NCBI GenBank assembly: GCA_947387485.1
Contig: CANDNT010000014.1
Coordinates: 27,096 to 91,095, forward strand
DNA from: Aquimarina rhabdastrellae
Lineage (GTDB): Bacteria; Bacteroidota; Bacteroidia; Flavobacteriales; Flavobacteriaceae
Direction of reading: 5' to 3'
DNA: 64,000 bases
The notes under the pieces were generated by a model. It was not told the DNA's origin. It did not search any database and worked only from the letters and a program-made list of their open reading frames with translations. The stretch's first letter is position 1. Every line of letters begins with the position of its first letter. Positions 53,071 through 62,864 of this stretch are shown here, in pieces. A program made the translations under genes and the position numbers.

Positions 53071-54996
53071 TTAAAATTTCTTATCAATTTCGTCTACGGT
53101 CAGTGTTATAAATGTTGGTTTATTATCTGGCGTAATTGTAGGTTCTGTACAAGCAAAAAGACTATTTACTAGATGCTGTTGTTGCATTTGATCTAATAAT
53201 ACTCCTGTTTTAACGGCCACACTTTTTGCCATTGATCTAGCCAAGATATCTGTTTGAGAAAATCCTTTTTCTGGAACTTCATTTTCAAGATCACTTAACA
53301 ATTGTTCTAATAATACAGATACTTCACTTTCTGTGATTACAGTAGGTATTCCCATGATCTCAATTTCTTCATCTTTAAAAGCGCCAAAAACAAAACCTGT
53401 ATTCTCTAATTGCTCTTTTACACTTTTTAAAATCACCATTTCTTGTACAGAAAAAGATAACATTAGCGGAAATAGCAATTGCTGACTTACCGCATTTGCC
53501 ATAGTAATATTCTTCAGCATTTCTTCATACAAAACTCTCTCATGAGCTCTATGTTGATTCAATATAATCATACCACTTTTTATAGTCGTAATGATATATT
53601 TTCGCTGTAATTGATATGTATCTTTCTTTTCTAAAGTAGAAGTGTCCTTCTCATCGAATAAAGAACCTGTAACCTCTGTACTTTCAAATTGGATAGATGA
53701 AAATGTTTCTTCTTCCTCTTCTTCATCTAATTCTCTTTGTTTACTAATCTCTTGCATAGAAGATTCTAGTCCCACATATAGGTTTTCCCAACTACCAGTA
53801 GTATCTTTTCTCTGTTTTGAAAACGTCTCTCCTTTTCCAAAGTTTGTATTTGATAACGACCTATCTGATCGTATAGAACTACTCTCTTCTTTAAATGGAT
53901 TAAAGGTACGATCAACTTCTATAGTAGGTGTAAATGCAGATTTATTTTTATACTCATAAGGAGTATCCATACTAGAATCCCTATCAAAATCTAAAACAGG
54001 TGCTACATTAAATTGCCCTAGACTATGTTTAATTGTTGATCTTAACATCGCATATAATGAATGTTCATCATCAAACTTAATTTCGGTTTTAGTAGGATGT
54101 ATATTAATATCTATACATTTTGGATCAACTTTGAGGTACAAAAAATAGCTAGGATGTGTTTTCTCTTTTAACAATCCCTCAAAAGCCGAATTTACTGCAT
54201 GATTTAAATACGCACTTTTAATAAAGCGATCATTAACAAAGAAAAATTGTTCTCCTCTACTCTTTTTGGCAAATTCTGGTTTACCAACAAAACCACTTAT
54301 AGTAACCAGATCTGTTTCTTCATCAACCGGAACTAATTTTTCATTGGTTTTTCCTCCAAAAATATTTACTATACGTTGTCTATAATTACTTCCTGGAAGA
54401 TTAAATACTTCGTTCCCATTATGGAACATTTCGAACCGTATATTAGGATGTGCCATTGCTACACGATGAAATTCATCAAGTATATGACGTAGCTCTACAG
54501 TATTGGATTTTAAAAAATTGCGTCTTGCAGGAATATTATAAAAAAGATTTTTAACACTAATTGAAGTTCCTTTTGGTGTTACACACACTTCTTGAGAACT
54601 AATCTCACTTCCTTCAATTCTAATCTCTGTACCAACTTCGTCTTTTTCTTGACGTGTTTTTAGTTCTACATGTGCTATCGCAGCAATAGAAGCCAAAGCT
54701 TCTCCACGAAATCCTTTAGTATTTAGTTTAAATAAATCGTCTGCACTTTTAATTTTCGAAGTAGCGTGACGTTCAAAACATAAACGTGCGTCAGTCACAC
54801 TCATTCCTTTTCCATCATCAATGACTTGAACAAGTGTTTTTCCAGCTTCTTTTATGATTAGTTTTATAGTGGTTGCATCTGCATCAATAGCATTTTCCAT
54901 AAGCTCCTTTACAACAGAAGCTGGACGTTGCACCACTTCACCAGCAGCAATTTGATTTGCTACATGATCTGGTAATAATTGTATTATATCTGACAT
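53071..54996 (-). CDS. mutL: DNA mismatch repair protein MutL
   Basis: 641 residues. GHKL ATPase domain: VVKELMENAIDADATTIKLI, IDDGKGM, LCFERHATSKI, TKGFRGEALASIAA. The C-terminal dimerisation domain has NQHRAHERVLYEEM where endonuclease-type MutL has DQHAx2Ex4E. Its end has TPDNKPTFI in place of CPHGRP, so nuclease activity may be weak or absent. MutL links MutS to downstream repair factors. The linker (~340-450) is rich in Ser, Glu and Asp. The gene joins directly to the 97-residue gene upstream with no gap. Confidence 0.95.
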   Translation of the reverse strand: MSDIIQLLPDHVANQIAAGEVVQRPASVVKELMENAIDADATTIKLIIKEAGKTLVQVIDDGKGMSVTDARLCFERHATSKIKSADDLFKLNTKGFRGEALASIAAIAHVELKTRQEKDEVGTEIRIEGSEISSQEVCVTPKGTSISVKNLFYNIPARRNFLKSNTVELRHILDEFHRVAMAHPNIRFEMFHNGNEVFNLPGSNYRQRIVNIFGGKTNEKLVPVDEETDLVTISGFVGKPEFAKKSRGEQFFFVNDRFIKSAYLNHAVNSAFEGLLKEKTHPSYFLYLKVDPKCIDINIHPTKTEIKFDDEHSLYAMLRSTIKHSLGQFNVAPVLDFDRDSSMDTPYEYKNKSAFTPTIEVDRTFNPFKEESSSIRSDRSLSNTNFGKGETFSKQRKDTTGSWENLYVGLESSMQEISKQRELDEEEEEETFSSIQFESTEVTGSLFDEKDTSTLEKKDTYQLQRKYIITTIKSGMIILNQHRAHERVLYEEMLKNITMANAVSQQLLFPLMLSFSVQEMVILKSVKEQLENTGFVFGAFKDEEIEIMGIPTVITESEVSVLLEQLLSDLENEVPEKGFSQTDILARSMAKSVAVKTGVLLDQMQQQHLVNSLFACTEPTITPDNKPTFITLTVDEIDKKF

Positions 54997-55290
54997 TTAT
55001 CGACCTGCAGTAAATATGGATAAATCAAAGTCTATTATATACAGAAATATAAAAATTAAAAGCATTGCAATAAAGATCACTCGCTTGTTTATTTCTCTAT
55101 TTCCACGAGTTCGACTACTCTTTCTTGCTTCGGCCCAATGAGATCCAAAATCAATAGCATTTGTCGTCTCTCTATATTTTTCTATTCTACTTCCCATCTC
55201 ATAGACATTACCTACATCTTTCCCCTTGTAATATCTTGGGGTGTAGTTAAATCGTCTATTTGTCTTCTTTTTAAGAATATTAACTTTCAC
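54997..55290 (-). CDS. Small membrane protein (not riboflavin synthase)
   Basis: 97 residues: a basic N-terminal part with RRFNYTPRYYKGKD and HWAEARKSSRTRGNRE and one C-terminal membrane helix (VIFIAMLLIFIFLYII). Homologues next to ribH are often named riboflavin synthase beta subunit through neighbourhood alone; nothing in the sequence supports this. Its stop is adjacent to the mutL start, so the two are probably co-transcribed. Function unknown. Confidence 0.75.
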   Translation of the reverse strand: MKVNILKKKTNRRFNYTPRYYKGKDVGNVYEMGSRIEKYRETTNAIDFGSHWAEARKSSRTRGNREINKRVIFIAMLLIFIFLYIIDFDLSIFTAGR

Positions 55291-55438
55291 GGCCTTCTCC
55301 TTTCTTTATTTCTGATACTCAAATATACTCAAAATAGGGCGTACTATAAAGCATTTTTTATAGCTTCCCTTTATCTACTTGTATAGCAAGGATAATGCCG
55401 TAATTGTATATTATGACTTTTTTGCTTAGTTCTACTAT

Positions 55439-55936
55439 TTAAAACTTAGCGTCTTTGCGTAGTTGCGCCATTTTTATAGCTGCAATAGCTGCTTCTGTTC
55501 CTTTATTTCCGTGTTTACCTCCAGATCGATCAATAGATTGTTGTCTGTTATTATCGGTTAATACACAAAAAATTACAGGAATATCACTTTGTATATTTAA
55601 GTCTTTGATTCCTTGAGTAACACCTTCGCATACAAAATCAAAATGTTTGGTTTCTCCTTGAATGACATTTCCTATTGCGATTACAACATCTAGCATGTCA
55701 TAACTTTGTTGCATTTTTTTACATCCATAAATTAATTCGAAACTCCCAGGAACATTCCATCTTACAATATTCTCTTTTAATGTTCCGCAATCAATTAAGG
55801 CATCAAAAGCTCCTTGAAAAAGCCCTTCTGTTATTTCTTCATTCCATTCTGAAACAACAATCCCAAATCGAAAGTCTTTCGCATTTGGGATTGTAGCTTT
55901 ATCGTATTGTGATAAATTTTTATTTTCTGTAGCCAT
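55439..55936 (-). CDS. ribH: 6,7-dimethyl-8-ribityllumazine synthase
   Basis: 165 residues. Typical motifs: FGIVVSEWNEEITEGLFQGA, NIVRWNVPGSFELIYGCKKM, VVIAIGNVIQGETKHFDFVC (with the active-site His in KHFDF), PVIFCVLTDNNRQQSIDRSG, NKGTEAAIAAIKM. Condenses 5-amino-6-ribitylaminouracil with a four-carbon phosphate in riboflavin synthesis; forms pentamers or 60-mers. It follows the TPR gene by 13 bp, so they share a transcript. Confidence 0.96.
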   Translation of the reverse strand: MATENKNLSQYDKATIPNAKDFRFGIVVSEWNEEITEGLFQGAFDALIDCGTLKENIVRWNVPGSFELIYGCKKMQQSYDMLDVVIAIGNVIQGETKHFDFVCEGVTQGIKDLNIQSDIPVIFCVLTDNNRQQSIDRSGGKHGNKGTEAAIAAIKMAQLRKDAKF

Positions 55937-55949
55937 ATATTGCTATCTA

Positions 55950-56735
55950 TTATTTCATTGCTTTAGCTTGTCCTAAATATACATCTGCTTGGTTAGCTTC
56001 AGTTGTTTTAGAGTATTCTTCTTTAATACGCTCTAAATATTTAATCGCCACATCAGCTTTACCTAAACTGATAGCAGTTACTCCAGCTTTTAGTAAAAAT
56101 TTAGGTGTAGTAAATTCATTTGTTTGGCTAGTAGCTGCCTTTTCATAATACTTTAAAGCATCTTCCATCTGGTTTAATTGAGCAAAAGCATCACCAATTC
56201 CTCCAGCTGCTAAAGGTCCTAATATTTCATCACCACCATTAAATTTCTCTAAATGAGCAATTGCCTCTTGGTATTTATTTGTATTTAAATACGCAAAACC
56301 TGCATAGTACTCAGCTAAATTAGCCGCTTTTGTACCTCCGTAATTTTCTATAATTTCTAAGAAACCATATTTACCATTACCTCCTGTTAATGCAAGGTTG
56401 TATAAAGAATCACTTACCTTTTCATTTCCATTCAACGCATTGTCAAAATACTCTTGAGCTTGGAACATTTCATTAGTAGCATCTATCTCTTTAGGCTCTT
56501 GGATAAATTTCTGGAATCCTAAGTATCCCATAACTGCCACTACTATAATTCCTATTACAATAAAGATATATTTCTGATTAGCAGCAACCCACTCTTCAGT
56601 TTTTGATGCACCTTCATCTAGCTTGTCAAATACCTCTGCAGTTGTTGAATCTTCTACTGCGATATCTTCAACAACATCCTCTATAATTTCTGCTTTCTTT
56701 TTAGGTTTATATCCTCTTTTCTTATAAGTTGCCAT
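55950..56735 (-). CDS. Membrane-anchored TPR protein (YfgM-like)
   Basis: 261 residues. Basic N-terminus (TYKKRGYKPKKKAEII), acidic stretch, one membrane helix (YIFIVIGIIVVAVMGYLGF), then TPR-like repeats (AKAANLAEYYAGFAYLNTNKY-like, MEDALKYYEKAAT, KADVAIKYLERIKEEY). The arrangement fits YfgM/tetratricopeptide scaffold proteins with a periplasmic domain. It heads the unit with ribH and is divergent from recF. A link to riboflavin synthesis is not implied. Confidence 0.85.
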   Translation of the reverse strand: MATYKKRGYKPKKKAEIIEDVVEDIAVEDSTTAEVFDKLDEGASKTEEWVAANQKYIFIVIGIIVVAVMGYLGFQKFIQEPKEIDATNEMFQAQEYFDNALNGNEKVSDSLYNLALTGGNGKYGFLEIIENYGGTKAANLAEYYAGFAYLNTNKYQEAIAHLEKFNGGDEILGPLAAGGIGDAFAQLNQMEDALKYYEKAATSQTNEFTTPKFLLKAGVTAISLGKADVAIKYLERIKEEYSKTTEANQADVYLGQAKAMK

Positions 56736-56878
56736 AAATTGAATTTAATGTGATGGTGCGCAAAAATAAAATTTTTATTGAAATCTGAAAGATAAAATAT
56801 TTGTTATTTTTCAATAATTTGCACTTTCAAATATAGACTTCTTATAAAAAAGAACGGTACCAGAGGGGATTTTATTTT

Positions 56879-57958
56879 ATGATTTTAAAAAAGCTTTCAT
56901 TAATCAACTATAAGAATTTTGAGTCTTTTAGTGTAGACTTTGATCACAAAATCAATTGTTTTGTAGGTCATAACGGTGTAGGTAAAACCAATGTCTTAGA
57001 TGCTATATACCATTTATCTTTTGGCAAAAGCTATTTTAACCCTATCACTAGTCAAAATATTAATCATAATGCCGATTTTTTTGTAATTGATGGTTTATAT
57101 GATAAACTCGAACGTGAAGAAAAAGTAATTATCAGTGCTAAAAAAGGACAGAAAAAAGTTATTAAACGTAATGGGAAAGCTTATGATACTTTTAGTGAAC
57201 ATATAGGTTTTTTACCTCTAGTTATTATTTCTCCTGCAGATCGTGATTTAATTACCGAAGGAAGTAGTATGCGCCGCAAGTTTATTGACGGTGTAATTTC
57301 TCAAAGTGATGCTTCCTATTTATCTGCTCTTTTAAACTACACAAAGGTTGTTACACAGCGTAATTCTTTACTTAAATATTTTGCAGCTAATAGTACTTTT
57401 GATCCTACTACATTAGAGATTTACAATCAGCAAATGGAGGACTATGGAACTGTAATTCATCAAAAACGCAAAGCTTTTTTAGATATTTTCATTCCTATTT
57501 TTATAGCTCGATATGAAGCAATTAGTTCTGGTAGAGAAAAAGTATCTTTACGTTATCAAAGTAAACTAACGGATACTTCTTTAACAACTCTTCTCGAAGA
57601 AAGCTTACAAAAGGATCGCGTATTACAATATACTAGTGTAGGTATACACAAAGATGATTTAAGTTTTGAAATTGATGGTTTCCCTATCAAAAAATTTGGA
57701 AGTCAAGGGCAACAAAAATCTTTCTTGATTGCTTTAAAACTTGCACAATTTGATTTTATCAAAGAACAGAATCAGGTTCATCCAATTTTACTTTTGGATG
57801 ATATTTTTGATAAACTTGACGAAAAACGTGTAGAACATATCATCAAACTCGTAGATGATAAAAATTTTGGTCAATTATTTATTAGTGATACTCATGCTGA
57901 TCGAACAGAAAGTGTTGTTAAAAAGATTTCTCAATCATACAAAATTATTAAACTCTAA
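56879..57958 (+). CDS. recF: DNA replication/repair protein RecF
   Basis: 359 residues, an SMC-like ATPase without long coils. Walker [21 protein letters not shown], signature motif near [20 protein letters not shown], Walker [16 protein letters not shown], and [20 protein letters not shown]. It loads RecA at gaps with RecOR. The gene is not beside dnaN/gyrB here, which is usual in Bacteroidota. A lipocalin-like gene and a DUF721 gene follow on the same strand and end at a hairpin. Confidence 0.95.
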   Translation: MILKKLSLINYKNFESFSVDFDHKINCFVGHNGVGKTNVLDAIYHLSFGKSYFNPITSQNINHNADFFVIDGLYDKLEREEKVIISAKKGQKKVIKRNGKAYDTFSEHIGFLPLVIISPADRDLITEGSSMRRKFIDGVISQSDASYLSALLNYTKVVTQRNSLLKYFAANSTFDPTTLEIYNQQMEDYGTVIHQKRKAFLDIFIPIFIARYEAISSGREKVSLRYQSKLTDTSLTTLLEESLQKDRVLQYTSVGIHKDDLSFEIDGFPIKKFGSQGQQKSFLIALKLAQFDFIKEQNQVHPILLLDDIFDKLDEKRVEHIIKLVDDKNFGQLFISDTHADRTESVVKKISQSYKIIKL

Positions 57959-58001
57959 AGTTCTTCTTTTTTTTAAACTTTTTTAATCCGAAATTTGCAT
58001 C

Positions 58002-58445
58002 TTGAATATGCAACCTAACACGCTTATGCTTTACAGAAGTTTATTTTTACTTTTTATATGTTTATCTTTTGCTAATTGTACTAGTCCTAAACCTGAAACA
58101 TTCATACCTTTTTTTGAAGGTTATTGGGAAATTGATCATGTAGTTATGGGAGATGGTTCAAAAAAAGCGTATAAATTCAACCCTATTATAGATTTTTTTG
58201 AAGTAAAGGATAGCATTGGTATTCGTAAAAAATTACAGCCTAAACTTGATGGTACATTTATTTCTACAAATGATAGCGAACATTTTACATTTAAAATAGA
58301 AAATGATAGTTTATATATGTATTATAAAACTCCTCAAGCTTCATGGAAAGAAACTGTTTTAAATGCTAGTAAAACAGTATTAATAGTAAAAAATCAAACT
58401 GGAAACATTTATCATTATAGACCTTATCAAAAAATCGAACTCTAA
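58002..58445 (+). CDS. Small lipoprotein, lipocalin-like
   Basis: Up to 147 residues. A later start at the ninth codon (MLYRSLFLLFICLSFANC, ATG 58026) gives a clean lipoprotein signal with lipid cysteine, so that start is preferred biologically. The mature part is beta-rich (GYWEIDHVVMGDGSKKAYKF, HFTFKIENDSLYMYYKTPQA, TVLIVKNQTGNIYHYRPYQK), like small lipocalin-type lipoproteins. Its stop overlaps the start of the DUF721 gene by one base. Function unknown. Confidence 0.75.
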   Translation: MNMQPNTLMLYRSLFLLFICLSFANCTSPKPETFIPFFEGYWEIDHVVMGDGSKKAYKFNPIIDFFEVKDSIGIRKKLQPKLDGTFISTNDSEHFTFKIENDSLYMYYKTPQASWKETVLNASKTVLIVKNQTGNIYHYRPYQKIEL

Positions 58446-58741
58446 TGGCTAGACGTGAAAATAACAACCTTTCTTTAAGCGATTTATTAAAAACTTTTGT
58501 CGCTGATAATAATTTACAAAAAGGACTTGATAAGGTTCAAGTACAACAAGTTTGGGAACAAGTAATGGGTCCTGCTATTATGAGATATACTCAAAACATT
58601 GCTTTAAAAAATGATGTGCTTTATGTACAGTTAAGTTCTTCTGTTTTACGTGAAGAATTAAGCTATGGTGTACAAAAAATCATAAGAAATCTCAATGAAA
58701 CCTTAGGAAAAGAATTAATTAAAAAATTAGTTTTAAGGTAA
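58445..58741 (+). CDS. DUF721 (DciA-like) protein
   Basis: 98 residues: LSDLLKTFVADNNLQKGLDK, VQQVWEQVMGPAIMRYTQNI, VLYVQLSSSVLREELSYGVQ. This is the DUF721/DciA pattern; DciA proteins help load the DnaB helicase in many bacteria, and the gene is often close to recF or dnaA. The overlap TAATG with the previous gene points to co-translation. It is shorter than proteobacterial DciA but keeps the core KH-like domain. Confidence 0.82.
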   Translation: MARRENNNLSLSDLLKTFVADNNLQKGLDKVQVQQVWEQVMGPAIMRYTQNIALKNDVLYVQLSSSVLREELSYGVQKIIRNLNETLGKELIKKLVLR

Positions 58742-58742
58742 T

Positions 58743-58783
58743 AAAAAAACAATGATACCTTTTATAGGCATCATTGTTTTTTT
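58743..58783. terminator. Bidirectional terminator
   Basis: Stem AAAAAACAATGATACC/GGCATCATTGTTTTTT between the recF unit and the convergent Kelch-type gene. Confidence 0.88.
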
Positions 58784-58800
58784 ATCATTACTTCTTTTAA

Positions 58801-60255
58801 TTAATTTAAGTCACTAACTAAAATATCCCATTCTTTGAATTCTGCGTTGTTTCTTAATAAATCATTATCACTATAAAGAATATACATTTTATTATCAAGT
58901 ATTTTCATTTGGTGAATAGTTTTATATCCGCTATTATTTTCTATATCTGTTTCTAATTCTCGATACGAATTATCTAAAGTATTATATACTCCTATTACAA
59001 AATCTCTACTTATAATATTTCCATCATTATTATAATTTTGACTCTGTCCTGCTACATAAATCAAATTGTTTAATCGTTGTACAAACGTATGACGTATACC
59101 TCTATCCATATAGAAAGTTTCTATGTTCGTAGGATTATTTAAATCAATTTTATAAACTGTATTTTTCTCAGGAGTATTCAAACTAAATACTTCCCTTCCA
59201 CCAAATACATATAAATAATTATTAATTATTGTTCCTCTAGCTCCAAATCTTTTTTCAGGTAAAGTAGCAAATTCTATTAATGTTTCAGTCTCTATATCCC
59301 ATTTATAAATTTTATTAGATTGTTCTCTATAATTAAAATCTCCACCTATAATATAAATAGTATTATCTATATAGGCTGTTCCAAATCTTGAAAAAACCTT
59401 ATTATGAGGAACATAAATAGGTTCTTCTATTATATCAAGTTCATAAGTATTTACATCAAATCCAGCTACAACATATAATTTATCGTCAATAATATGTAAT
59501 TGCTTTGTACTAAAACCACTTCTGGAGACTCTTTCAATTTGATTATTGTTATCTAAATTATGCTTTATTATTTTTTCTGAGAAATAATTATTCGGATCAT
59601 TAATCTCATTTTCTCTAATTCCTATATATATACTATTTTCTTGATATGAGCCCCTCATTCCTGGATCACCTATGCTCGAGGCATATATAGTAAAAGCTTC
59701 TGTAAAATGTAGTTCTGAAGATGGCGGAGAGGAATAATGTTCTAATAATTTTTGATTAAGAACAAAAATTAATGATCCTCCAGATTCAGTATTAATTCTA
59801 ATATTAGCCGTAGTAGTATTAACTACATCTATTTCTATACCCTCTACATTAGAGGCTAATATTGTACTATTCTCATCTTGATATGTTAATATAGTTTCCT
59901 TTTTGGAAATATAACTATCAGAAAAAGTCTCTTTAACAGTTGATGCATCTGTTTTAATATCATATCCTCTATTCCAAACTAATGCTATTTCATCATTATC
60001 TGTTTCAGAAAATACAAACTCATCATCAATTACATTATAGTTTCCTGTAAGATTCAATGTTTCATTGCCATTATGCAATTTAGCATCTACAACATACCAT
60101 GTTTTAGAATTTCCAGCAGTAAGTGTTTCTATTGTTTGTTCTCTAATCTCTTCTGTTGATAATTCTTCTTCTACTTGAGTGTCATTATCACTTTGACAGG
60201 CTGTTATAAATAATGCAGCCAAGATTACTTTGATTGATAAATTTCTTTTTTTCAT
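58801..60255 (-). CDS. Kelch-type beta-propeller lipoprotein
   Basis: 484 residues. Lipoprotein signal (VILAALFITACQSDN, lipid cysteine about C20). Residues ~25-175 look like a lipocalin-type domain found in Flavobacteriaceae lipoproteins (LTAGNSKTWYVVDAKLHNG, DDEFVFSETDND). From about 185 there are Kelch-like blades (LHIIDDKLYVVAGFDVNTY, FGTAYIDNTIYIIGGDF, GTIINNYLYVFGGREVF). It is likely surface or periplasmic binding protein; ligand unknown. It is a single gene between a terminator and DUF4294. Confidence 0.75.
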   Translation of the reverse strand: MKKRNLSIKVILAALFITACQSDNDTQVEEELSTEEIREQTIETLTAGNSKTWYVVDAKLHNGNETLNLTGNYNVIDDEFVFSETDNDEIALVWNRGYDIKTDASTVKETFSDSYISKKETILTYQDENSTILASNVEGIEIDVVNTTTANIRINTESGGSLIFVLNQKLLEHYSSPPSSELHFTEAFTIYASSIGDPGMRGSYQENSIYIGIRENEINDPNNYFSEKIIKHNLDNNNQIERVSRSGFSTKQLHIIDDKLYVVAGFDVNTYELDIIEEPIYVPHNKVFSRFGTAYIDNTIYIIGGDFNYREQSNKIYKWDIETETLIEFATLPEKRFGARGTIINNYLYVFGGREVFSLNTPEKNTVYKIDLNNPTNIETFYMDRGIRHTFVQRLNNLIYVAGQSQNYNNDGNIISRDFVIGVYNTLDNSYRELETDIENNSGYKTIHQMKILDNKMYILYSDNDLLRNNAEFKEWDILVSDLN

Positions 60256-60352
60256 TTATATAATAATTTAATGCTACAAAGAACATCAAATACTAATAAA
60301 TAGCCAAAACATTTTTAATCAGAACTCACATAAAAATTAGATTTATAAAACA

Positions 60353-61060
60353 TTATTTTTGTTTAAAACGAACGCCTGTACTAGTGGTTGTATCAGCCCA
60401 TTTATAGGTGAGTTGATGATATTTAAAATCTAAAGCTGTTTTTTGTTCTTCTAATATGTCTGATTGAAAACTTCGTTGTAAAATATCTTCTATCCAATAA
60501 TCTTCTTCTATTTCAAGAGGATTATATTTACGTTTTAAAGAAATATCAAAAAGGCTAGCTGTGCTATTATACCAAAAAGCACTCCATCCACTCCTATATT
60601 GTTTTACAAGATCAAACATTGTTTTACCTGTTTGTCTATGAACAAGTTTAACTAATATTTGCCCCTCTGTTCGTGTCATTTTCTTTAACTCGGCAGTAAA
60701 TTCTCCTTCTATATATTTTTGAACACGTTTTATATACCTCCTTCTTGCTCCTTTAGACTTTATTTTTTCTAAACGCTCGTTCAATTTTGTTAATCGATCA
60801 GCTGCTAATTTTGCATACGGATATACTTTACGTGTTTTTCTTCTTAAAATCAAATATCTCCTACGCTCATACTTGTCTTTAAAATGTAGTTTACCTAAAA
60901 TAATAACTTCATCTAATCCAATAGCATCTTTAGGGATCGTATCACCTTCAATAACATAATATTGTACATACCGGTCTATAGAGTCTTTTTGTTTTTCAAC
61001 TTGACAGAACCCTAGATTATAAAAAATGAATATTATAATGTAAACAACTTTCTTTAGCAT
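60353..61060 (-). CDS. DUF4294-family protein
   Basis: 235 residues with a signal peptide (VVYIIIFIFYNLGFCQ). The mature part begins YYVIEGDTIPKDAIGLDEVI and has a strongly basic, helical core (ERRRYLILRRKTRKVYPYAK, KSKGARRRYIKRVQKYIEGE, TEGQILVKLVHRQTGKTMFD), the pattern of DUF4294, which is found across Bacteroidota and whose role is unknown. It is divergent from the M42 peptidase gene with 103 bp between starts. Confidence 0.85.
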   Translation of the reverse strand: MLKKVVYIIIFIFYNLGFCQVEKQKDSIDRYVQYYVIEGDTIPKDAIGLDEVIILGKLHFKDKYERRRYLILRRKTRKVYPYAKLAADRLTKLNERLEKIKSKGARRRYIKRVQKYIEGEFTAELKKMTRTEGQILVKLVHRQTGKTMFDLVKQYRSGWSAFWYNSTASLFDISLKRKYNPLEIEEDYWIEDILQRSFQSDILEEQKTALDFKYHQLTYKWADTTTSTGVRFKQK

Positions 61061-61163
61061 ATATACTTAATAGTAACTAAAATCGCTTCAAAATTAACAA
61101 TTAACCATTTGTAAAATGTAAAATCTTTGTGAATATTATTAAATTGGTCAAAAAATAACAAAC

Positions 61164-62252
61164 ATGGCTAAAGACAGTATTTTAAATAAAAAGTCGTTAG
61201 ACTTTCTCGAAAAATACCTAAACAACGCATCTCCAACAGGATACGAATGGGAGGGACAAAAAATATGGATGGATTATCTTAAACCTTATGTTGATGAGTT
61301 TATTACCGATACTTATGGTACTGCTGTAGGTGTAATTAATCCAGAAGCAAAATATAAGGTTGTTATAGAAGGTCATTCTGACGAAATCTCATGGTATGTG
61401 AACTATATTACTGATAATGGTTTAATTTACGTTATTAGAAATGGTGGTAGTGATCATCAAATCGCCACATCAAAACGTGTAAATATCCATACTAAAAACG
61501 GTATTGTAAAAGGTGTTTTTGGATGGCCTGCTATACATACCCGTAAATCTGGAAAAGAGCAAGCTCCTACTTTAGAAAATATCTGTATTGATGTAGGTTG
61601 TACTACAAAAGAAGAAGTTCTTGCTTTAGGGGTTCATGTAGGTTGTGTTATTACTTATCCAGATGAGTTTTTTGTTTTAAACGAAAATAAATTTGTTTGT
61701 AGAGCCCTTGATAATCGTATAGGTGGTTTTATGATTGCCGAAGTAGCTCGTTTATTAAAAGAAAATGATCAAAAGCTTCCTTTTGGTCTATACATTACAA
61801 ATTCTGTTCAAGAAGAAATCGGTTTACGCGGTGCAGAAATGATTACTCATACCATTAAACCAGATGTTGCTATAGTTACTGATGTTTGTCATGATACCAC
61901 AACTCCTATGATCGAAAAGAAAGTTCAAGGAGAGACAAAAATTGGTGATGGCCCTGTAATTTCTTATGCCCCTGCGGTTCAAAATAAACTACGTGAATTA
62001 TTAATTGAAACTGCAGAAAAGAACGAAATTCCATTCCAACGTATGGCTTCAAGTCGTTTTACAGGTACAGATACAGATGCTTTTGCTTATAGTAATGGTG
62101 GTGTTGCTTCTGCTTTAATTTCACTACCATTGAGATATATGCATACTACAGTTGAAATGGTTCACAGAGAAGATGTAGAAAACGTTATACAATTAATCTA
62201 CAATTCCTTATTAAATATTAAAGAAGGAGAAACTTTTAGTTATTTTGACTAA
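61164..62252 (+). CDS. M42-family glutamyl aminopeptidase-like metalloprotease
   Basis: 362 residues. Two-metal site residues can be followed: IEGHSDEISWYV (His and Asp), CRALDNRIGGF (bridging Asp), VQEEIGLRGA (catalytic Glu pair), TDVCHDTT and the C-terminal MHTTVEMVHREDV. TPGI-like loop SPTGYEWEG at the start. M42 enzymes form large tetrahedral aminopeptidases in the cytoplasm. A hairpin terminator follows, so it is a single-gene unit. Confidence 0.93.
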   Translation: MAKDSILNKKSLDFLEKYLNNASPTGYEWEGQKIWMDYLKPYVDEFITDTYGTAVGVINPEAKYKVVIEGHSDEISWYVNYITDNGLIYVIRNGGSDHQIATSKRVNIHTKNGIVKGVFGWPAIHTRKSGKEQAPTLENICIDVGCTTKEEVLALGVHVGCVITYPDEFFVLNENKFVCRALDNRIGGFMIAEVARLLKENDQKLPFGLYITNSVQEEIGLRGAEMITHTIKPDVAIVTDVCHDTTTPMIEKKVQGETKIGDGPVISYAPAVQNKLRELLIETAEKNEIPFQRMASSRFTGTDTDAFAYSNGGVASALISLPLRYMHTTVEMVHREDVENVIQLIYNSLLNIKEGETFSYFD

Positions 62253-62262
62253 AAAAGTTCTG

Positions 62263-62299
62263 ATATAGCACATAATTTTTAAAAAATTATGTGCTATAT
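62263..62299. terminator. Terminator after the M42 gene
   Basis: A long perfect stem ATATAGCACATAATTTTT/AAAAATTATGTGCTATAT with a minimal loop, just after the stop. Confidence 0.82.
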
Positions 62300-62408
62300 T
62301 AATTATCTCAATATCTATATAAAAAACTATTATTAGTTTTAAAGGTATTCATTAATAAACTATAATAATTTTGTATAAAAATCAAATAACTGATAAAAAA
62401 AAATTATA

Positions 62409-62858
62409 ATGAATACACACCAAAACACAGTAGACGCACTTAATGTTTTATTAGCAGATTACCACCTTCACTATCAAAAACTTCGTAATTTTCATTGGAA
62501 TGTAAAAGGACAAAACTTCTTCCAATTACATGAAAAATTTGAAGAGTTATATGAAGACGCTAAGCTTAAAATTGATGAGATTGCTGAACGTATTCTTACA
62601 CTTAGAGCACAACCTGTAAGCAATTTTAGTGATTATTTACAGCTATCTAATATCAAAGAAGCTAGTTCTGATCTAGTTGATCATGATATGGTATCTGCGA
62701 TACTGTCTGATTACGAAATTTTATTAAATCAACTTAATACTGTTACCAAATTAGCCGAAGATACCGAAGATAATGGTACTCTAGACATTACTGGAACTTA
62801 TATCGGTGAACTTGAAAAAACCAGTTGGATGCTTCACGCTTGGAATCAAAAAAAATAA
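62409..62858 (+). CDS. Dps-family DNA-protecting ferritin (second copy)
   Basis: 149 residues. Ferroxidase ligands H29 (RNFHWNVKG), H41 (QLHEKFEELY), D56 and E60 (IDEIAER) are all present. It is more distant from the Dps at 37108 than that one is from its dead copy, so it is an older paralogue with its own control: no AraC-type operator is seen upstream. It is followed 6 bp later by the lipoprotein gene, likely co-transcribed. Confidence 0.94.
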   Translation: MNTHQNTVDALNVLLADYHLHYQKLRNFHWNVKGQNFFQLHEKFEELYEDAKLKIDEIAERILTLRAQPVSNFSDYLQLSNIKEASSDLVDHDMVSAILSDYEILLNQLNTVTKLAEDTEDNGTLDITGTYIGELEKTSWMLHAWNQKK

Positions 62859-62864
62859 GATCAT

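Noticed and set aside
54997..55290. Riboflavin synthase beta subunit
   Set aside because: The name comes from the ribH neighbour only; the protein is a 97-residue single-helix membrane protein, and the real lumazine synthase is ribH.
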